Source of the DNA: SZUA-265 sp965651905
Lineage (GTDB): Bacteria > Myxococcota_A > Polyangia > Polyangiales > Polyangiaceae
Assembly: GCA_965651905.1 (NCBI GenBank)
Contig: CBFGUG010000001.1
Location: forward strand, 62,001-126,000
Length of the DNA: 64,000 nt
Reading direction: 5' to 3'
Part shown: positions 44,528 through 53,139 of the stretch, piece by piece
Layout: the number at the start of each line of letters is the position of its first letter
Numbering within the stretch: position 1 is the first letter of the stretch
Made by a program: the position numbers and the translations under genes
The notes under the pieces: model-generated
Database searches by the model: none
What the model was told of the DNA's origin: nothing
The model's input: the letters and a program-made list of their open reading frames with translations, nothing else

Positions 44528-44622
44528 GGCTCGCTAGCTCCCCTCAGGAGTTCCACTGAGCAATCTTCGCGGGTCTTGGCGCTTGATTGACGGCGCTACA
44601 TGCACGCAACTCGGATCGGCTG

Positions 44623-44949
44623 CTAGCCTCGCTCGTCGAGGCCCGCTTCGCGACGAAACTCGAGGCACTGCCACGAACCTTTCTCGAACTCACGGCAGGT
44701 GGTCCCGCGGTCTTCGTAGATGCGGCAGGCGTGACGGCTCTCAGTCGTGCCCAGGTGAACACACGCGCCCGAGTCCGTGTAGGCGAAGGCCATTTCGCTG
44801 AAGTGCCCGGGCACCAGCGCTTCTACGAGATCGCTGCGCCCTTGGCGTTTCCAGCGCACGATGTCTTGCTCGGGCACCAAGATGCGGCCGTCACTCGCCT
44901 GGCGGCAGCACACGCCACATTTCAGACAATCGAGCTGTTCGTCAGTCAC
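44623..44949 (-). CDS. YkgJ-family CxxCxxCC metal-binding protein
   Basis: A 108-residue protein of the YkgJ/UPF0153 (PF03692) family. The N-terminal motif CLKCGVCC (Cys 8, 11, 14, 15) plus later Cys residues (GACVHLG, HACRIYEDRGTTCREFEKGSWQC) form the family's metal (zinc or iron-sulphur) centre. GTG start at 44949 lies 2 bp after the stop codon of the outer-membrane gene upstream, so the two are coupled. Its exact reaction is not established for the family. Confidence 0.88.
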   Translation of the reverse strand: MTDEQLDCLKCGVCCRQASDGRILVPEQDIVRWKRQGRSDLVEALVPGHFSEMAFAYTDSGACVHLGTTESRHACRIYEDRGTTCREFEKGSWQCLEFRREAGLDERG

Positions 44950-44951
44950 GG

Positions 44952-45872
44952 TCAGCGATCTGCCAGGCCGTAGTGAACCAGGGCGCCAAACTGAATCGAC
45001 GAGTAGTCCAGCTCGAATCCATCGAGCAAGTCGGACTCAGCGGGCACATGATCGAAGGCCAGGAACAGCTCGCCGAAAATGCTGTCCGAGGCGCGCAGCG
45101 CAGCACTCGCATGAACCTTGAAGCCCAGGGTATCGCCCGTGTGTTTCTCGAACTTCACCGCGTGAAATAGCGGTCCGGCACCGAGACCGAACGCCACCAG
45201 GCGCTCGCCGCGGATGGGTAACTCGAAACCCAGCGTGCCTCCCGCGCTGATCCGACGAAAAGTGAACAGTCGGTCCTCACCGCCGGCGATGTCGACGTAT
45301 TTGGCGCTGAACCCGTACTCGAAGATCCCGCGCAAGCGCAGATATTCAATTGGTGCGTAGGTGACGTTGAACGCTGGCAAGTAGTGCGTCCACATCTCTG
45401 AATCGCCACTCAAGGTGATCAGCGTGCCATCATCTTCTTGCTCGTCTTGCCAGTTTTCGATGGCGCGGTTTTGGTCACCTGCATTGACGAACACACCGCT
45501 ACCAATCCCCAGCGCAATGGTCAGCATGGGAAACGGTACATGCTGCTTGGGGGCGGTAGGCTGAGCCTGGGTTGGCGCGGGCTCAGCCGCTGGCGCCGGC
45601 GTGGGAGGAGCAACTGGCTGGGAAGCGGGCTCGCTCGCCCCAGACACTTCGAGTGAGGCCGCCCCTGGCTGCGACGCAGGCTCAGACGTGACCACATCCT
45701 GATCTGGGTCAGAGCCTTCACGGCTCGTTTCGACGGGCGTTTCGCTCGGTGCGACGGCGGGAGCCTCGGGCACGGGTGCCTCACCGCTACCCTGAGAGGT
45801 CGGCTGGGCCAGGGCCGGGAAGACAATCAACGACAATGAGCTGGTGCAACAGAACGCCAAACCACGTTTCAT
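44952..45872 (-). CDS. Outer-membrane beta-barrel-like protein
   Basis: A 306-residue exported protein. ATG 45872 gives a signal peptide ending in ALA; residues about 30-120 are a long Pro/Ala/Glu-rich linker; the C-terminal 180 residues alternate hydrophobic and polar in the beta-barrel manner (LTIALGIGSGVFVNAG, YLRLRGIFEYGFSAKYVD, RLVAFGLGAGPLFHAV, ALRASDSIFGELFLAFDHV), ending in a polar LADR rather than the usual aromatic residue. It is coupled with the YkgJ gene. A pore or envelope-stabilising function is unknown. Confidence 0.78.
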   Translation of the reverse strand: MKRGLAFCCTSSLSLIVFPALAQPTSQGSGEAPVPEAPAVAPSETPVETSREGSDPDQDVVTSEPASQPGAASLEVSGASEPASQPVAPPTPAPAAEPAPTQAQPTAPKQHVPFPMLTIALGIGSGVFVNAGDQNRAIENWQDEQEDDGTLITLSGDSEMWTHYLPAFNVTYAPIEYLRLRGIFEYGFSAKYVDIAGGEDRLFTFRRISAGGTLGFELPIRGERLVAFGLGAGPLFHAVKFEKHTGDTLGFKVHASAALRASDSIFGELFLAFDHVPAESDLLDGFELDYSSIQFGALVHYGLADR

Positions 45873-45940
45873 ATGCCAACGATACACCGAGCACCTGGCG
45901 CTGTCTTGCTCAACTCCACAACCTGCCAGATACTGCCGTC

Positions 45941-46918
45941 ATGGCGACGGCGAGAGCACTATGGATCATCGAGCCCGGTCGTGCCGAGATCCGTGAAGAA
46001 GAGTTGCCTGAACCTGATCCGAACGAGGTGCGCGTCGAAACGCATTACTCGGGCATCAGCCGCGGAACCGAACGTCTAGTGTTTCATGGGTTGGTGCCCG
46101 CGAGCGAACACCAACGAATGCGTGCTCCCCATCAAGCAGGAGAATTTTCTGGCGCAGTCAAATACGGCTATTCGAACGTCGGGCGAATCGTCAGTCCAGG
46201 CCCGCGCCAGGGGCAGCTGGTGTTCAGTCTGTTCCCACACCAGGACCAGTTCAACATCGCAGCACAGAACGCCCACGCCGTTCCCGAAGGAGTAGATCCG
46301 CAGCGCGCCGTGATGGCCGCCAACATGGAGACTGCGCTGAACGCGATCTGGGACGGGCAGCCCACGTTGGGGGATCGAGTCACCGTGATCGGTGCGGGGC
46401 TCGTGGGCAGTTTGCTGGCGGCGCTGTTGCGCAACATCCCCGGCGTAGACCTCGAAGTCATCGACACACAGGCCGCAGCAGAACGTCACATCACGGCACT
46501 GGATGCTCGCTTCGCTCTCCCAGACTCAGCTCACACGAATCGAGACCTCGTCTTTCACACGAGCGCCAGTGAGTCGGGACTGAGCCAGGCGCTCTCGTTA
46601 CTTCGCCCAGGCGGCAAGATCGTCGAGTTGAGTTGGTTTGGCGACCGCAGCGTGACCTTGCCCCTGGGCGCCGACTTTCACGTGAAGCGACTGCAGTTGG
46701 TCAGCTCGCAGGTGGGCTCTGTCAGCCCCAACAAACCTGGTTGGTCCCATCAGCAACGTATGGCGCTTGCCCTGCGCCTGCTCTCTTCCAACTCCCTCGA
46801 CGTGTTGCTCGGACCCGAGCCGTCGTTCGAACAGCTCCCCGACGCCTTGCCGCAGTTGCTCGGACACGAGCCGCTGGCAGGTCCAGCGATCAGCGTGCGA
46901 TATCACGCTTCGTCGTAA
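45941..46918 (+). CDS. MDR-family (zinc-type dehydrogenase-like) oxidoreductase
   Basis: A 325-residue NAD(P)-dependent oxidoreductase of the medium-chain dehydrogenase superfamily. The N-terminus is ALWIIEPGRAEIREEELPEP, the cofactor site GAGLVGSLLAALLRN (about 145-160), and the late strand GGKIVELSWFGD. The catalytic-zinc ligands of classical alcohol dehydrogenase are not present, so it is probably a zinc-independent member. ATG 45941 is chosen as the first start after the open 5' frame. It is followed 149 bp on by the PTPS-like gene and then the fused membrane gene; such a trio is met in several bacteria (from memory) and a joint pathway is inferred. Confidence 0.82.
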   Translation: MATARALWIIEPGRAEIREEELPEPDPNEVRVETHYSGISRGTERLVFHGLVPASEHQRMRAPHQAGEFSGAVKYGYSNVGRIVSPGPRQGQLVFSLFPHQDQFNIAAQNAHAVPEGVDPQRAVMAANMETALNAIWDGQPTLGDRVTVIGAGLVGSLLAALLRNIPGVDLEVIDTQAAAERHITALDARFALPDSAHTNRDLVFHTSASESGLSQALSLLRPGGKIVELSWFGDRSVTLPLGADFHVKRLQLVSSQVGSVSPNKPGWSHQQRMALALRLLSSNSLDVLLGPEPSFEQLPDALPQLLGHEPLAGPAISVRYHASS

Positions 46919-47067
46919 GACAGCCAAAACCGTGCTGCGTGGGCCGCGCTCTGGCGATCGCAGCGTGATGAGTTGCAGATGTCCGCGCCCCCTGTACTCC
47001 GCGCGCGTAGTGGGCCAAAGTGCTGTCTCGATTCCACTTCGCCATTTCTCGTCACAGGGTGCCCTGA

Positions 47068-47472
47068 ATGTATACCGTCACCGTTCGCCAACACATGATG
47101 ATCGCGCACAGCTTCCACGGAGAGTTGTTCGGCCCCGCGCAGAAACTGCACGGCGCGACCTACGTCGTCGATGTCGAGTTCCGCCGCAAGGAACTCGAAG
47201 AAAACAACGTGGTGGTCGACATCGGGCGCGCCAGCGACGCGCTCGGAGAAATCGTCGCGGAGTTCAACTTCAAGAACCTGGACGATCTGCCCGCGCTGAG
47301 CGGCGAGAACACCACGACTGAGTTCATGTGCCAAACGGTCTTTTCGCGCATGGCAGAGCGCATCAAGACGGGGGCGCTGGGTTCAGGCGCCAGTGGCCTC
47401 GACTCGCTCAAAGTCACGCTGCACGAATCCCACGTCGCCTGGGCCAGCTACGAGGGCAGCCTGGGCAATTGA
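47068..47472 (+). CDS. PTPS/QueD-like protein lacking key residues
   Basis: A 134-residue member of the 6-pyruvoyl-tetrahydropterin synthase / 6-carboxytetrahydropterin synthase family. It keeps the first His (MIAHSFHG), the FGPAQKLHGATY segment and the late HESHVAWASY. But the family's Cys (usual C-x-x-x-HGH) is Ala, and the third zinc-ligand His of HGH is also Ala (HGA). Normal catalysis and possibly zinc binding should be lost, so it may have a different reaction. It sits between an MDR dehydrogenase and a lipid-type membrane gene. Confidence 0.85.
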   Translation: MYTVTVRQHMMIAHSFHGELFGPAQKLHGATYVVDVEFRRKELEENNVVVDIGRASDALGEIVAEFNFKNLDDLPALSGENTTTEFMCQTVFSRMAERIKTGALGSGASGLDSLKVTLHESHVAWASYEGSLGN

Positions 47473-47514
47473 GCCTGCTCGAAACACCGAGTACCACAGG
47501 CTTCGACCGTCGAC

Positions 47515-49128
47515 GTGTCTAGCCCACTTCCCAAAGGCTTCGTGCTCGCGCTGCAAGTGGCGCTGTCGCTAGCTGGGCTCGCACTGACTGCGGCCATCGT
47601 CGACGTCACCGAGGTACGAGCGGCGTTGCTGCAGCTGTCGGCGGGCTGGCTGCTCCTCAGCTTGGCGATGCAACTCGTGCAGGTGCTGTTGGTCGCTACG
47701 CGTTGGTACTGGATCAATCGTCAACTCGGCGTGAGCTTGCCGCTGCGTCGGGCGCTACGCGAGTACATGGTGTCGGCCAGCTTGAATCAGTTGATTCCCG
47801 GCGGCTTCGCGGGTGACGTCGTGCGAGGCTACCGTCAGGCGCGCCTGAGCGACAGCGAGCAAGTGACGAAGGTCTGGCTGGGTGTAGTCGTCGATCGAGT
47901 TGCTGGGCAGCTAGGCTTGTGGCTGCTCGCGGGACTCTCGGCGCCGTTCTGGTTGCCAACTGCGCAGGCGGGTCGATTGGAGCTGGCACTCGGCGTGATG
48001 TTGCTCGTGTTGCTCGGCGTTGGGGGCGCGACCATTTTCGTCGCGCGGACTCGGCCGCGTCTTTCGCTGGCGCTGAAGGAACTTTCGCGAGTCATGCGCT
48101 CCCCGTGGGTAGTTTCGGGGCACATAGCCCTGTCCTGCTCCCTGCTCCTGGCGTGGTCGGCATCGTTTTACTGTGCATCACGGGCACTGAGTTTTTCGAC
48201 GCGGCTCATCGACGTGTGGCGGGCCGCCATCCCGAGTGTGCTGGCGTCGTCGATCCCCGGCTTCGTCAATGGTTGGGGCGCGCGCGAAGGTGCGGCGGCG
48301 CTGGCTTACGGCTGGGCTGGGCTTTCACCCACTGAAGGCTCCACGGTATCCGTGACCTACGGCTTGGTGGGTCTCTTGCTCGCAGCTTTGGGACTCAGCC
48401 TACTCTTGCCGCGATGGTCGAGCGAAAAGAATCCGCTGACCAATTGGAGCCGCAATCACGCCATCATCGTATTGGCCGCGACAGCCGTATCCTTGCTGTT
48501 CGGTAGCCCGTGGGTCCTCGGGCTCGCGCTCTTCGCTTCGTTTGCGCACCTGGTTTACGATCACCGCGGCGCGCACACACCGTTAGGAACCTTCGGCTGG
48601 GCCAACGGCGTGACGGGCGTACGTCTGGGTTTGGTACTGGTCGCGGTGGTAGGCCTGGTCCACGGCGTTAGCGCGATCGTGATCGTGAGTGTGGCCATTC
48701 TCGCGCTCGACGCGATCGACGGCTGGATCGCGCGCCGCACGAACTCGAGCAGCGCGTTCGGCGAGTTGTTCGATATGGAGACCGACGCCGCTTTCGTGCT
48801 GACCATGTCGTGGCTACTCGCGGTCGAACGTGAAGTCGGCGTTTGGGCGTTGATCCCTGGCCTTTGGCGTTACACCTACGTGCTGTGGGAAACCGCTCTG
48901 CCACCACGCTTCGGTCCAGCGGGACGCGCCAACTTTGCGCGCTACTCGTTTCTGGTGTCTGTACTCCTGCTGATCGCCGCGTTGGGCAGCCCCGACTGGC
49001 TAGCACGTGCGTTCGCGGCGTTGGCTGCCGCTTTGGTCAGCTCCTCGTTCTTGCTGGCGGCGTATTACGCGTACTTCGGCGGGCGCGAAACGCAGGCTCG
49101 TAGAGATATCGAAAGCAAGCCCGAGTGA
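47515..49128 (+). CDS. Fused UPF0104/LPG-type membrane domain and CDP-alcohol phosphotransferase
   Basis: A 537-residue inner-membrane protein with GTG start. Residues about 1-330 are a UPF0104/AglD/LPG-synthase-like membrane domain (NQLIPGGFAGDVVRGYRQAR; IPGFVNGWGAREG), the family that flips or anchors lipids. Residues about 345-525 are a CDP-alcohol phosphatidyltransferase: the complete motif D-x2-DG-x2-AR-x8-G-x3-D-x3-D begins at Asp 399. Two enzymes normally separate are thus joined in one chain. It follows the PTPS-like gene by 43 bp, so the three genes probably form one operon making an unusual lipid or lipid-linked compound. Confidence 0.85.
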   Translation: MSSPLPKGFVLALQVALSLAGLALTAAIVDVTEVRAALLQLSAGWLLLSLAMQLVQVLLVATRWYWINRQLGVSLPLRRALREYMVSASLNQLIPGGFAGDVVRGYRQARLSDSEQVTKVWLGVVVDRVAGQLGLWLLAGLSAPFWLPTAQAGRLELALGVMLLVLLGVGGATIFVARTRPRLSLALKELSRVMRSPWVVSGHIALSCSLLLAWSASFYCASRALSFSTRLIDVWRAAIPSVLASSIPGFVNGWGAREGAAALAYGWAGLSPTEGSTVSVTYGLVGLLLAALGLSLLLPRWSSEKNPLTNWSRNHAIIVLAATAVSLLFGSPWVLGLALFASFAHLVYDHRGAHTPLGTFGWANGVTGVRLGLVLVAVVGLVHGVSAIVIVSVAILALDAIDGWIARRTNSSSAFGELFDMETDAAFVLTMSWLLAVEREVGVWALIPGLWRYTYVLWETALPPRFGPAGRANFARYSFLVSVLLLIAALGSPDWLARAFAALAAALVSSSFLLAAYYAYFGGRETQARRDIESKPE

Positions 49129-49130
49129 CG

Positions 49131-49877
49131 CTAGCTCGCGAGGCCGGAGAGCAGATTGTTCATCCAATGCAGCACGATGCACGGCCAGAGTGAACGCGTG
49201 CGAAAAAAGAGCATCCCCAGAATCAAGCTAATCAGGAAAACACCCGCGCTGTTCGTCCAAAAATCCGAACCAAAACCCATCGTGTAAATCCACCACGGCC
49301 AGTGCAGACCTACGAATACGACGCTCGCCGTGAGGTTGGCTATCCACGCGCGCTGTCGCGACTCCAGATCTCGTCGCTCGATGACCGCGGGCACGGCCAA
49401 CAACACGAGCAGTTCAGAGAGAATCACGCCGCGAAAGATCAGCTCTTCGAAGACGGGGGCCGTAGGGAACTCGAACGCGTAGGTCTCCAGCAGGCGTACC
49501 CAAACTTCGACGGGTGGGACCGACAACTTGCGGGCGACGTCCAAACTGACGGCGAAGCTCGCCAGCGCCGTGATCCCGATGGCGACGAGCCAATGTCCAG
49601 CCGAGGGCGGGAGACCTAGCCGCAAACCCGCCAGGGCTTCCCGGCCGTAGCGCCACCACAAGTAGACGCCAGCGGGCAACACCCAGAGCAACAGGCGCAC
49701 GGCAATGGAACGCAGCTCGACGGCCGCCCCCTGCAACGGGGGGAGCGAGGGCAGCACTTGCGTGCTCCAAATCGTCCAACCGACGAAAAATACCGCTACC
49801 AGCGCCATCAACCCCCGGGCGTGACGGCGGGAACTTTCTCCGGATCCTGTACTTCGGATCGAATCCGGGGCGCTCAT
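49131..49877 (-). CDS. CPBP-family intramembrane metalloprotease
   Basis: A 248-residue polytopic membrane protein of the CPBP/Abi (PF02517) family. The characteristic motifs are present: EE-x3-R in FEELIFRGV, F-x3-H in VFVGLHWPWW, and the final LHWMNNL. Such proteins process prenylated or membrane substrates, or take part in bacteriocin immunity. The start at 49877 is the ATG nearest the first helix. It is convergent with the fused lipid gene (3 bp apart). Confidence 0.88.
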   Translation of the reverse strand: MSAPDSIRSTGSGESSRRHARGLMALVAVFFVGWTIWSTQVLPSLPPLQGAAVELRSIAVRLLLWVLPAGVYLWWRYGREALAGLRLGLPPSAGHWLVAIGITALASFAVSLDVARKLSVPPVEVWVRLLETYAFEFPTAPVFEELIFRGVILSELLVLLAVPAVIERRDLESRQRAWIANLTASVVFVGLHWPWWIYTMGFGSDFWTNSAGVFLISLILGMLFFRTRSLWPCIVLHWMNNLLSGLAS

Positions 49878-50216
49878 CGTGCGCAACCTACCAAGGCCGT
49901 GCAGCATCGCCAACGAACTACGGGTGTCCGAGTGCCGGGTTTCGTCTCGGAATCGCCACGCCCCCAAAAGGATTCAGGCGTTCGCCCCATTCATTAGGCC
50001 CCCGCACGGCTCTCGCGACTTGGCGCGAGGACCCCACTGCCCCGAGGTGAACCGGTTGGTACCACTGCCCGGGGTGCACAAATTCGAGAATCGCGAGAAA
50101 AATGGGCCAATGCGATTCGTGACCGGAAAACCTGAGGAAATGGTGATCGCGGGCCCGCCTTGCACGCCTTAGGGTCATGCTCTCGACAGAATCGTCGAAC
50201 CATGGAAAGTAGATTG
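49878..50216. other. Divergent intergenic region with direct repeats
   Basis: Promoter space between the CPBP gene and the esterase lipoprotein gene. It contains a direct repeat CCACTGCCC(C)GAGGTG / CCACTGCCCGGGGTG (50034-50049 and 50062-50076) with the palindrome AACCGGTT (50050-50057) between the copies. No gene is seen. Confidence 0.5.
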
Positions 50217-51605
50217 ATGAACCACCTCTTACGTCACGCCACCGTCGACCGCACGTCACCCCGCTTCTCAGGACGGCAGTGGTCCAGGGCGTCGCTATTC
50301 ATGGGCACCCTATCGCTGCTCGTCGCGTGCAGCAGCCCCGAAGCGACATCGGTCGCCAACGGCCCAGTGACGGATGACAGCAGCTCAGCGACAGGAACCC
50401 AGAGCTCGACTACGTCGACGAGCACCGACGGAACCGCCCAATCCACCGGGTCCGACACATCCGGGAGCGGAACGCAGCCCACGGCGTCGAACACGGGCAC
50501 GTCGAGCGCGACGACTAGTGCGGACACCACGACGTCCAGCACGGGCTCCACCACGAGTGAGCCGAGCACAACCTCCAGCAACGGAGCAGGTCTCGGCGGT
50601 TCCAACTCGGACGACGATGCCTCGGGCGGAACCGATGACTCAGCCGCTGACGATTCATTAACCGCAAGCGATGACAGCAGCACGACCGACGACATGGGCG
50701 CTGGCGGCATGGTTGGTGACGACGCGACTGACGACATGGGTGGCGGCGACATGGGCGGCGGTGACATGGGCGGCTTGATGGGCGGCGGTGACATGGGCGG
50801 AGAGGGCATGGGCGGCATGCCAGGCACTGGCGGCGACATGGGCGGCGGTAGCCCTGGGGGCGGCGCGGCAACCCCGAGCGCTGGGTGCGGCGGCGGCCCG
50901 CAAAGTGGAACGGCAAACGTCGCGAACAGCATCGTCAGCTTTCCCCCCAGCTACGACGGCAGCACGCCGATCCCGATGGTGTTCGGCTTCCACGGCGCCG
51001 GACGCACGAACGACAACTTCCGCACGGTCGACGCACGCACCCAAGGCACCGCGTTCGAAGACAACTACGTGATGGTGTACCTCAAGAGCAACGGCAACGA
51101 CTGGACCAGTCAACTGCAAGGCAACGTCACGTTGTTCAACACAGCCTATGACACGATCACCAACGACTACTGCATCGACACGAGCCGCGTATTCGCGATT
51201 GGCCACAGCTCGGGTGCGCAGTTCATTTCGAACCTGCTTTGCCAGAACGAAGACCGACTGACAGCTGTGGGCCCGGTTGCTTCCTCGCGCTACTGCATGA
51301 CGAACCCGGCTACCCCCACGTTCTACATCCAAGGGCGAATGGACCAGGAGCGAGGCGGCGGCAACGGACAGGAAGTCGTGGACGCCTTCGTTGCGAGCAA
51401 CGGCTGCCAAAACATGAGCGCTCCCTACGACGTGGGTAGCTGTCAGAGCGGTGGAACGATGGTGGATCCTGGGTGTGTGGAGTATCAAGGCTGTTCCGAG
51501 CCCATGTTCTGGTGCTCCCACAACGACCCGAACTACAGCAACACCAACCACGGTTGGCCGTGTTTCGCGAACGACGTCTTGTTCGATTTCTTTCAAACGT
51601 TCTGA
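50217..51605 (+). CDS. PHB-depolymerase/feruloyl-esterase-like lipoprotein
   Basis: A 462-residue predicted lipoprotein; ATG 50217 is preceded by GGAAAG and gives lipobox LVAC (Cys 38). A long Ser/Thr-rich, then Asp-rich, then GGGDMGG-type linker (about 45-220) leads to an alpha/beta-hydrolase domain of the LpqC/PHB depolymerase/feruloyl esterase (CE1-like) family: GFHGAGRTNDNF, nucleophile GHSSG (Ser 331), Asp 376 in IQGRMDQ and His 445 in NHGWP. The likely substrate is polyester or feruloyl/acetyl groups on plant polymers. A perfect 13-bp hairpin terminator follows (51614-51646). The architecture matches the CE3-like and GH8 lipoproteins of the window. Confidence 0.9.
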   Translation: MNHLLRHATVDRTSPRFSGRQWSRASLFMGTLSLLVACSSPEATSVANGPVTDDSSSATGTQSSTTSTSTDGTAQSTGSDTSGSGTQPTASNTGTSSATTSADTTTSSTGSTTSEPSTTSSNGAGLGGSNSDDDASGGTDDSAADDSLTASDDSSTTDDMGAGGMVGDDATDDMGGGDMGGGDMGGLMGGGDMGGEGMGGMPGTGGDMGGGSPGGGAATPSAGCGGGPQSGTANVANSIVSFPPSYDGSTPIPMVFGFHGAGRTNDNFRTVDARTQGTAFEDNYVMVYLKSNGNDWTSQLQGNVTLFNTAYDTITNDYCIDTSRVFAIGHSSGAQFISNLLCQNEDRLTAVGPVASSRYCMTNPATPTFYIQGRMDQERGGGNGQEVVDAFVASNGCQNMSAPYDVGSCQSGGTMVDPGCVEYQGCSEPMFWCSHNDPNYSNTNHGWPCFANDVLFDFFQTF

Positions 51606-51613
51606 ACGCGAAC

Positions 51614-51646
51614 GTTCACCGAGCGCCATCAGCGCGCTCGGTGAAC
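51614..51646 (+). terminator. Strong hairpin terminator
   Basis: Perfect 13-bp stem GTTCACCGAGCGC / GCGCTCGGTGAAC with a 7-base loop immediately after the esterase gene; a U-run is lacking. Confidence 0.75.
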
Positions 51647-51761
51647 GGCGAGAGCGACGACGTGCGGAGCGTACTGCTGTACGTGAGCACCTAACGTAGC
51701 CAAAACACGCGCACGAGACGGGATCTGCGTACGTCGCTCCGGCAGAGTTTCTGGCAGTAGA

Positions 51762-52391
51762 CTAGAGCCGTGGTCGCCACGGATCGACGATCAACTCGAC
51801 CCCCAAACGGCCAGCATCCGATGCCCCGTCGTTTGCCCAGGGGTCGACGATACCATCCATCGCGATCGTCCAATTGCTCAGGTCATGGTTTCGACTGGGC
51901 GGGGCTGAATCGGACTGTTCGAGCGTGGTGGGGCCTCTGCGTTCTTCGCGCACCTCGCAACCAAAGCGGTGAGCATCGACGGCGCCTGCTGCGCGACGAG
52001 CCGCGGAGGCCGGCTGCTCGTCGCGCCAAGGGTCATGAACCTCCGTGATCACCCAACCGCGCGTGGGGACGTCCGGGCGCGGTTGGTGCACGTCAACTGC
52101 GTCACCGGGTGCGCTCGATAGGTTTATCTCGCCGGCATATGACGACCACGGCAGTGGCGTTGGCTCGACTTCACACGTCAGCGCATCTCCCGGGTGCTCC
52201 AAACGCGACGAGGATGGTGCGGGGTCAGACCATTCCAGACCGGTTTCGCCCAGGCCGAACCTCTCCATCGCGCGGCTCCATGGGTCAGCAGCGAACTCGG
52301 AAGGCATCAGCGCAGGCTGCGCGATCGCAGATCCGCACAAAAGTACGATAAACGCCCCTCCGCTCCACCTTGGCACTGCGTGTCGCGCCAT
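51762..52391 (-). CDS. Exported protein with four DPW motifs
   Basis: A 209-residue exported protein. ATG 52391 gives a signal peptide ending in AIAQ. The mature chain has low conservation but four well-spaced short Asp-Pro-Trp motifs (ADPWSRAM, HDPWRDEQ, VDPWANDG, VDPWRPRL, the last at the very C-terminus), separated by disordered Pro/Ser/Glu-rich segments. This is unlike any enzyme I know. It reads as a linker-like protein that presents short repeated peptides. It is convergent with the esterase lipoprotein gene. Confidence 0.6.
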   Translation of the reverse strand: MARHAVPRWSGGAFIVLLCGSAIAQPALMPSEFAADPWSRAMERFGLGETGLEWSDPAPSSSRLEHPGDALTCEVEPTPLPWSSYAGEINLSSAPGDAVDVHQPRPDVPTRGWVITEVHDPWRDEQPASAARRAAGAVDAHRFGCEVREERRGPTTLEQSDSAPPSRNHDLSNWTIAMDGIVDPWANDGASDAGRLGVELIVDPWRPRL

Positions 52392-53139
52392 AGCAGCAAG
52401 AGTTGCACCGACGAGCGCTCGCGTCAACCCGACGCAACAACCTGGGAGCGACAACCTACCCCGTCGAATTCGTCCACCAACAATCCACAGGAAAGAAGCA
52501 CTTTGCTGACAACCTGGAACAAGCCTCGTAGTGCCGTCAACGCCGGCCTGGGACGAGATTGCTCCGGGCGGGTGATCTCGTCCGTGAGACGTCGAACACA
52601 GTTGCGCGATTTTCTGCAGTTCCTCCCAAGCCCATTCCAAAGGCGCCGGGTGTGGGGCAGACCCACGCGATCCACGTACGGCAGCGAGAGTGGACGCTCA
52701 GATCCAGCGAGCGCCTGGTAGCAACCGTAGTCCAGCGACGACTTGCGGACAGCATCGCGGCATGTCGTGGCGTGCGTTTGCTCTGCACATGGCATCGGCA
52801 GTGTAGCAGCGTTCCTCGGATCGGCCTCACCGCTCCGATCCGGAGCTCATCGCCATTGTTCACTTACTGCCCTAACCCACGACAAGCGCACGAAAAATGC
52901 CTACAGCCAGCGCCCTCGAACGAACGCCCCGCGAGCCATGGGAGCGCTGTAGCAACGATCCATGTGAGTTGAGACAGGAACCCGCCCTCGCATGATGTGG
53001 GTCTTCACCAACGCCGAGGGCGTAGCTGCGATCCGAGCGTCACCAACCCCAACAAAAAAGCAGAAGCCGAGCTCAGTCGAGCTCGGCCTCTGCTTTCGTT
53101 CACGGCGTCTCAGTCCACCGTGCTCGAGTGGGAACGCCC
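52392..53139. other. Gene-free stretch
   Basis: No supportable gene over about 750 bp; several overlapping frames are open but none has a start signal or recognisable product. The right end carries the DsbA-gene terminator (53054-53096). It includes the promoter of the DPW-motif gene. Confidence 0.5.
53054..53096 (-). terminator. Rho-independent terminator of the DsbA-domain gene
   Basis: An 18-bp stem with one mismatch (AAAGCAGAAGCCGAGCTC / GAGCTCGGCCTCTGCTTT) and a 4-base loop. On the minus strand it is followed by a run of T, giving a classic intrinsic terminator 44 bp after the stop codon. Confidence 0.9.

Noticed and set aside
50658..51629. Minus-strand frame rich in His-Val-Ala-Ala repeats
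   Set aside because: Antisense to the Gly-Met linker and hydrolase domain of the esterase lipoprotein.
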